From the NCBI RefSeq assembly GCF_028736155.1, contig NZ_CP117879.1, positions 4,712,001 through 4,776,000 of the forward strand: a stretch of DNA of 64,000 nucleotides, written 5' to 3'. The notes beneath the pieces were generated by a model. It was not told the origin of the DNA. It made no database searches and saw nothing but the letters and a program-made list of their open reading frames with translations. This document shows, piece by piece, positions 62,719 to 64,000 of this stretch (positions are counted from its first letter, which is position 1; each line of letters begins with the position of its first letter). Origin of the DNA: Flavobacterium sp. KACC 22763 (lineage in GTDB: Bacteria; Bacteroidota; Bacteroidia; Flavobacteriales; Flavobacteriaceae). The position numbers were made by a program, and so were the translations under genes.

Positions 62719-64000
62719 TTACTCAGTTTTGAATGTTTTATAAAAATGAACATACTTTCCTTTTTCGGTAATTCCTTCTAAGATGATTTCATAATCACCA
62801 CAAATATCAGATGTGTAAAAAGGGATTGTTATATCGCTATTTTTAAAAACAATATTGGGTTTCCAAAGCAATTGATATCTATAGTCAGGAATTCGGCTAA
62901 GGGTATTTGATGTTTCATATTTTGGTTCAAAATATACTTTTGCAGGTTCGGGTCTTAAAATCGTCGTTTTTAAAATATTTTTATCTGTGTAAATAGTGGC
63001 AAAATCTTTATTTTTTGTAATAATGCTCACAATTCCATTAAATATTTTTGGTCCATAGCAATAAGGGCTATCAACAACGCTAATACTTTCAATTTGATAA
63101 GCGTTGTAATTTAATAGTGCATTTATATTCTGAATTTGTAGACCATCAACCAAAACAAGACATGGCTCGGGAGATTGTACGATATTGTATCTGGAATCAC
63201 TTAAATATAGTGAAGGAATCTGATTGTAATCTTTAAAGTTAAGTTCGATAACAATTTCTATTATTGTTTCTTTAAACGTTCTAAATCGTTCAAAATCATC
63301 AAGAATATATTTTTTTTCGGTAGGTTGAAAAAAGAAATCTGTATTTGCAGTTTCAATAAGGCTGTCTTTCTTTTGCGAGAAATAGACGTTTTCTACTTGA
63401 CTTGCCAAGGAACGTTCTTGAATTGCTTTCAAATTTTTGCTAGAAATAGAAGTTTTATTGGAGAAAATTAAGTTTGATAAATCTGGACTTAGTGTTTTAT
63501 TTATTACAATCGCATAATTTTCTTTATCAGATTCTGATAACTGCACATAACAATCTGATGTATTGGTTTGTTTGTCTATTAAAAAAATGAATTTTCCGTC
63601 GTGATCTGTTTTAGTTGTTTTGAAAATGAAATTTTTTCCAGGAACAGATAATGTAACTACTTTAGAATCTAAATTAGAATTTGCAACTTTTGCAGTTAGA
63701 TACCCGGTTATAATTTCGCCTCTTGTTTCTGGAAGTATCTTTATGTCTTGGTTTAAATTGATATCAGTCTTAATAGTTTCGTTATTTGTGTTTGTAGGCA
63801 TAAGATCTATTTTTCTGATATTTAGAAAATAATTCCCTTGATCCAATGTTTTCGGTATTAGAAGAGAAGCTTTTTCTCTTTTAGAATACTTTTCTTTGTT
63901 AAGGCTCAAAAGGATATTTTCAGATGAGTTTTTGGTTTCATTTTTAGAAACGTCAACTTTGCTAGAAGTGCTGTCAACAATCATATTGATGTGCTCTTGA
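62719..64000 (-). CDS. Second MG2/plug-like protein, 5' end outside window
   Basis: The frame is open to the window edge, so only about 427 C-terminal residues are seen. It aligns with the protein at 55852-57642 over its full visible length: the beta-sandwich start, the carboxypeptidase-regulatory segment (TTRGEIITGYLTAKVANSNLDSKVVTLSVPGKNFIF-type), the plug-like stretch (CLVLVDGLQIQNINALL ... GPKIFNGIVSIITKN) and the C-terminal domain (RIPDYRYQLLWKPNI ... FYTSDICGDYEIILEG). It has its own terminator, so it belongs to another transcription unit upstream. It is a paralogue, not a fragment. Confidence 0.85.
   Translation of the reverse strand, partial: QEHINMIVDSTSSKVDVSKNETKNSSENILLSLNKEKYSKREKASLLIPKTLDQGNYFLNIRKIDLMPTNTNNETIKTDINLNQDIKILPETRGEIITGYLTAKVANSNLDSKVVTLSVPGKNFIFKTTKTDHDGKFIFLIDKQTNTSDCYVQLSESDKENYAIVINKTLSPDLSNLIFSNKTSISSKNLKAIQERSLASQVENVYFSQKKDSLIETANTDFFFQPTEKKYILDDFERFRTFKETIIEIVIELNFKDYNQIPSLYLSDSRYNIVQSPEPCLVLVDGLQIQNINALLNYNAYQIESISVVDSPYCYGPKIFNGIVSIITKNKDFATIYTDKNILKTTILRPEPAKVYFEPKYETSNTLSRIPDYRYQLLWKPNIVFKNSDITIPFYTSDICGDYEIILEGITEKGKYVHFYKTFKTE

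Overview
The window looks like a piece of a Flavobacterium chromosome close to F. johnsoniae. The evidence is the low GC content, the SusC/SusD starch locus, a type IX secretion (T9SS) sorting domain, the mevalonate-pathway enzymes, the short region-1.1-less RpoD, Bacteroidota promoters of the TTG-N19..21-TAnnTTTG type, and many small palindromic intergenic repeats. I see no phage, integrase, insertion sequence or CRISPR array. Apart from one tRNA everything is protein-coding, densely packed and mostly ordinary.

Left part (1-5.5 kb, minus strand): a truncated beta-propeller-like lipoprotein, a HAD phosphatase, a flavoprotein and a glycerophosphodiester phosphodiesterase. Between them lie nested palindromic repeats. 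From about 3.9 to 25.3 kb is a starch/maltose utilisation locus. Its minus-strand arm encodes an MFS sugar transporter, beta-phosphoglucomutase, a GH65 phosphorylase, GH97 SusB, an orphan lipoprotein, GH13 SusA and a lipoprotein GH13 amylase. A LacI-type regulator sits beside it. The plus-strand arm encodes SusC, SusD, a short SusE and a large T9SS-secreted GH13 amylase. Together these allow amylolysis outside the cell, import through SusCD, periplasmic trimming by SusA/SusB, maltose uptake by the MFS carrier, and phosphorolysis to glucose 1-phosphate and then glucose 6-phosphate. A palindrome lying in the spacer of the maltose-operon promoter is a good operator candidate.

Middle part (25.4-46.5 kb): an MHS-type MFS carrier with a small membrane partner; tRNA-Phe with a textbook promoter; a coaX / outer-membrane protein / lptC / small membrane protein / CNNM-CBS / PpiD-like run; GYDIA kinase and HMG-CoA reductase of the mevalonate pathway; a peptide-use module (dipeptidyl peptidase IV plus two POT transporters); and three tandem thioredoxin-like secreted proteins, of which only the first retains a CxxC motif.

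Right part (44.4-64 kb): comEC, an NlpC/P60 lipoprotein, lpxB, surE, a C-terminal processing protease, a secreted nuclease and an exported glutaminase, rpe, rpoD, and then the least understood block. That block is a minus-strand operon with an unrecognised secreted protein, a TonB-dependent receptor with an N-terminal STN domain, a DUF4249 lipoprotein and a MG2-like protein carrying a TonB-plug-like segment but no barrel. A paralogue of the last protein runs off the window edge. This block is my best candidate for an undescribed system.
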